DNA from: Fen-1231 sp035286465
GTDB lineage: Bacteria; Gemmatimonadota; Gemmatimonadetes; Gemmatimonadales; Gemmatimonadaceae
Assembly (NCBI GenBank): GCA_035286465.1
Contig: DATEDF010000070.1
Coordinates: 35,664-99,663, forward strand
DNA length: 64,000 nucleotides
Direction: 5' to 3'
The notes below the pieces were generated by a model. The model made no database searches. It saw only the letters and a list, made by a program, of their open reading frames with translations, and was not told the DNA's origin. The stretch's first letter is position 1. Each line of letters begins with the position of its first letter. This document shows, piece by piece, positions 62,150-64,000 of the stretch. The position numbers were made by a program, and so were the translations under genes.

Positions 62150-63237
62150 CCGCGTGCGCCCTGCCGCGGCCGGGGAATCACGCCCGTGGCGACCAGCAGC
62201 TCGGCGTTGAGAATCGAGCCGCCCGCCGCCCCCCGCACCGTATTGTGTCCCATCGCCACGAGGCGCAGATGGAGGATGGGGTCCTCGCGCACGCGTCCGA
62301 CGGACACGGTCATCCCGCGTCCCTCGTGCACGTCGCGCCGCGGCTGCGGGCGGTCGGGCTCGTCGCGGTACCGAAGCGGCCGCTCGGGCGCCGACGGCAG
62401 GCCGCGCACCGCGCCCGCGCCCCGCCACTCTCGCAGCGCGCCGATCGCGTCGTCGAGCGTCGGCCGCCGCTCGAAGCCCATCGAAAGGCACACGGTGTGC
62501 CCGTGCTCGACGGCTACGCGATTCGCGTGCGCGCTGACGACGAACGGCGCCGGCTCGATCACCGTCCCCGCCAGGCGCCCGAGCATCCTGGGAAGCTCGC
62601 GCTCGATCTTCCCTTCCTCCTCGCCGATGAACGGAATGACGTTTCCGACGATGTCGAGCGACGGCACGCCCGGGTAGCCCGCGCCGGAGAGCGCCTGCAT
62701 CGTAGCCGCGAAGACCGTGCGGATGCCGAAGCGCTCGTGGAGCGGCGCCATCGCCATCGCGGCGACCGTCGCGGCGCAGTTCGCGTTCGTGACGATCGCG
62801 CCGGTCCAGCCGCGCGCCGTGCGCTGCGTGGCGATCAGCGCCAGATGCGACGCGTTCACCTCGGGGATCACGAGGGGGACGTCGGGCTCCATCCGGAAGT
62901 TCTTCGCGTTGCTGAGCACGACGCGGCCCGCGCGCGCGAACGCCGGCTCGAGATCACCGGCGGCCGCGCTGTCGAGCGCGGAGAAGACGACCGGCGACGT
63001 GAGCACGGCGGGGTCGCACGGCTTCACGGGCAGCGCGCCGACCGCGTCGGGGAACGTGCCCTCGATCCAGCGCGTGGCCTCAGCGTAGGACTTGCCCGCC
63101 GAACGCTCGCTCGCGGCGACCTCGGCGACGCGGAACCAGGGGTGGCCCTCGAGCAGGCGGATGAAGGTCTGCCCCACGGCGCCCGTGGCGCCGAGGACCG
63201 CGACGGGGATGCGCGCGTCCGGCACAGCCGGGCTCAC
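62146..63237 (-). CDS. asd: Aspartate-semialdehyde dehydrogenase, archaeal/fungal type
   Basis: 363 residues. NADP motif VAVLGATGAVGQTFIRLLEG; catalytic Cys in IVTNANCAATVAAM; SGAGYPGVPSLD and SAHANRVAVEHGHT later. The N-C-A-A context and length match the archaeal/fungal branch rather than the E. coli form. It makes aspartate semialdehyde from aspartyl phosphate. GTG 63237 overlaps the peptidase stop. Confidence 0.94.
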   Translation of the reverse strand: MSPAVPDARIPVAVLGATGAVGQTFIRLLEGHPWFRVAEVAASERSAGKSYAEATRWIEGTFPDAVGALPVKPCDPAVLTSPVVFSALDSAAAGDLEPAFARAGRVVLSNAKNFRMEPDVPLVIPEVNASHLALIATQRTARGWTGAIVTNANCAATVAAMAMAPLHERFGIRTVFAATMQALSGAGYPGVPSLDIVGNVIPFIGEEEGKIERELPRMLGRLAGTVIEPAPFVVSAHANRVAVEHGHTVCLSMGFERRPTLDDAIGALREWRGAGAVRGLPSAPERPLRYRDEPDRPQPRRDVHEGRGMTVSVGRVREDPILHLRLVAMGHNTVRGAAGGSILNAELLVATGVIPRPRQGARG

Positions 63238-64000
63238 GCGGCGAGCAGCGACCGCACGAGCCGCTCGTAGTGGCCGACGCTCGCCTTGAGCTCGTCGAGC
63301 GCGATGAACTCGTCCGGCGTGTGCGCGACGTGGATCGAGCCCGGGCCGAAAAGCAGCGCGGTGCCCCAGTTGCCGAGCAGCGGGACGTCGGTCGCGAACG
63401 CCACGGGCTTCGCGTCGAAGCCGCCCACGGTGTGAAACAACTGCGCCGGCGTGTACGAACCGTACTCCAGCTCGGCGCGCCCTTTCGCCCACGCCTCGAG
63501 CGCCTGCTTCACGGGCGCGGGGTCGCCCACCACGCGCACCATCATCTCGGCCTCGCAGAGTCCGGGGATGATGTTCGCCTCGGTGCCGCCGCGAATGAGC
63601 CCGACATTGATCGTGGTGTCGCCCAGCACGCGATCGGCCGGCAACTCGAGTGCCGCGAGCTCAGGAAGCATCCGCACCATCGGCTCGATGGCGGAGACGC
63701 CGAGATGCGGGTACGCGGAGTGCGCCTCCCGCCCCCGGGTGCGCGCGATCACGCGGAGCGCGCCCTTGCTCCCCGAGGCGAGGATGCTCTCGGTGGGTTC
63801 CCCGTTGACGAGGTACCTGCTCGTCGCGGGGAGCTGGTTGGCGGCGCGCGCGCCGTCGGAACCCTTCTCCTCGCCGACCACGAACAGCAGGTCCACGCGC
63901 TCCTCGCCCGAGGCGACGAGGCGATCGGCGGCCGCGAGCATCGCGGCGGCGATTCCCTTGGCGTCGCAGGCGCCGCGCCCCTTGAGCTTGTTTCCCTCGA
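63234..64000 (-). CDS. dapE: M20-family deacylase, probable succinyl-DAP desuccinylase (5' end outside window)
   Basis: About 255 residues visible; the N-terminus lies beyond base 64000. The frame is open to the edge and begins within the conserved GRGACDAKGIAAAML region that carries a zinc ligand. Later come VVGEEKGSDGARA, with the catalytic/metal glutamates, AHSAYPHLGVSAIEPM in the dimerisation domain and GGTEANIIPGLCEAE. Other M20 members (ArgE, LysK) look alike. DapE is favoured because dapD, dapA, dapB, lysC and asd follow in one overlapping operon. Confidence 0.8.
   Translation of the reverse strand, partial: EGNKLKGRGACDAKGIAAAMLAAADRLVASGEERVDLLFVVGEEKGSDGARAANQLPATSRYLVNGEPTESILASGSKGALRVIARTRGREAHSAYPHLGVSAIEPMVRMLPELAALELPADRVLGDTTINVGLIRGGTEANIIPGLCEAEMMVRVVGDPAPVKQALEAWAKGRAELEYGSYTPAQLFHTVGGFDAKPVAFATDVPLLGNWGTALLFGPGSIHVAHTPDEFIALDELKASVGHYERLVRSLLAA

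Overview
This 64 kb window is very GC-rich and comes from a Gram-negative bacterium, most likely a member of Gemmatimonadota. The evidence is a SusC/SusD outer-membrane pair next to otherwise Gram-negative-type operons, a ferredoxin-dependent 2-oxoacid oxidoreductase, a succinylase-type lysine pathway and near-saturated G/C at third codon positions. All but three genes lie on the minus strand, in tight operons where GTGA, ATGA or TGATG start/stop overlaps are the rule. The taxon is inferred from gene content; no rRNA or tRNA gene is present.

Layout. 1-240: a heptamer repeat hairpin. 236-7160: a GGDEF cyclase, larB, dusB, a divergent ptsN-like gene, a metallo-deacylase-like exported protein, CBS proteins and a hydrolase. 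7223-12404: a pyruvate/2-oxoacid:ferredoxin oxidoreductase operon with a fused FAD/ferredoxin subunit. 12579-16161: a GcvT-like protein, a Crp/Fnr regulator and a MATE exporter. 16260-24470: guaA, a phosphoesterase, lysA, proS, hisS, folC and accD. 24507-25229: a four-helix-bundle gene enclosed by inverted heptamer arrays. 25227-30762: mreBCD-mrdA-rodA. 31098-35614: susCD. 35746-40881: ald, an M16 peptidase, pnp and rpsO. 41025-49117: rplM-rpsI, rpsB-tsf-pyrH-frr-uppS-cdsA-dxr-rseP. 49331-54350: an acyl-CoA carboxylase cluster (pccB, accC, an RNA methyltransferase, a biotin carrier). 54403-64000: dapE-asd-lysC-dapB-dapA-dapD-aroA-cmk-rpsA.

The most unusual structure is a family of degenerate 7-nt repeat arrays filling intergenic gaps at 41-238, 3885-3919, 24507-25229, 30891-31100, 40503-40623 and 52686-52802. 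In the five complete loci the array begins at the TGA stop codon of the upstream gene, runs in heptamer register, and inverts in its middle so that it can fold into a long hairpin. Each locus uses a different heptamer sequence but the same period and architecture. At one locus the hairpin loop is replaced by a gene for a four-helix-bundle protein of the 23S-rRNA intervening-sequence/Avd-like family. This suggests a cassette (protein plus flanking arrays) with several gene-less relatives in the same genome. The structure is read directly from the sequence; mobility and mechanism are inference.

Metabolically the window covers nearly all of lysine/DAP synthesis (lysA apart from the main operon), wall elongation, isoprenoid and phospholipid precursor steps, fatty-acid and propionyl-type carboxylation, and translation genes.
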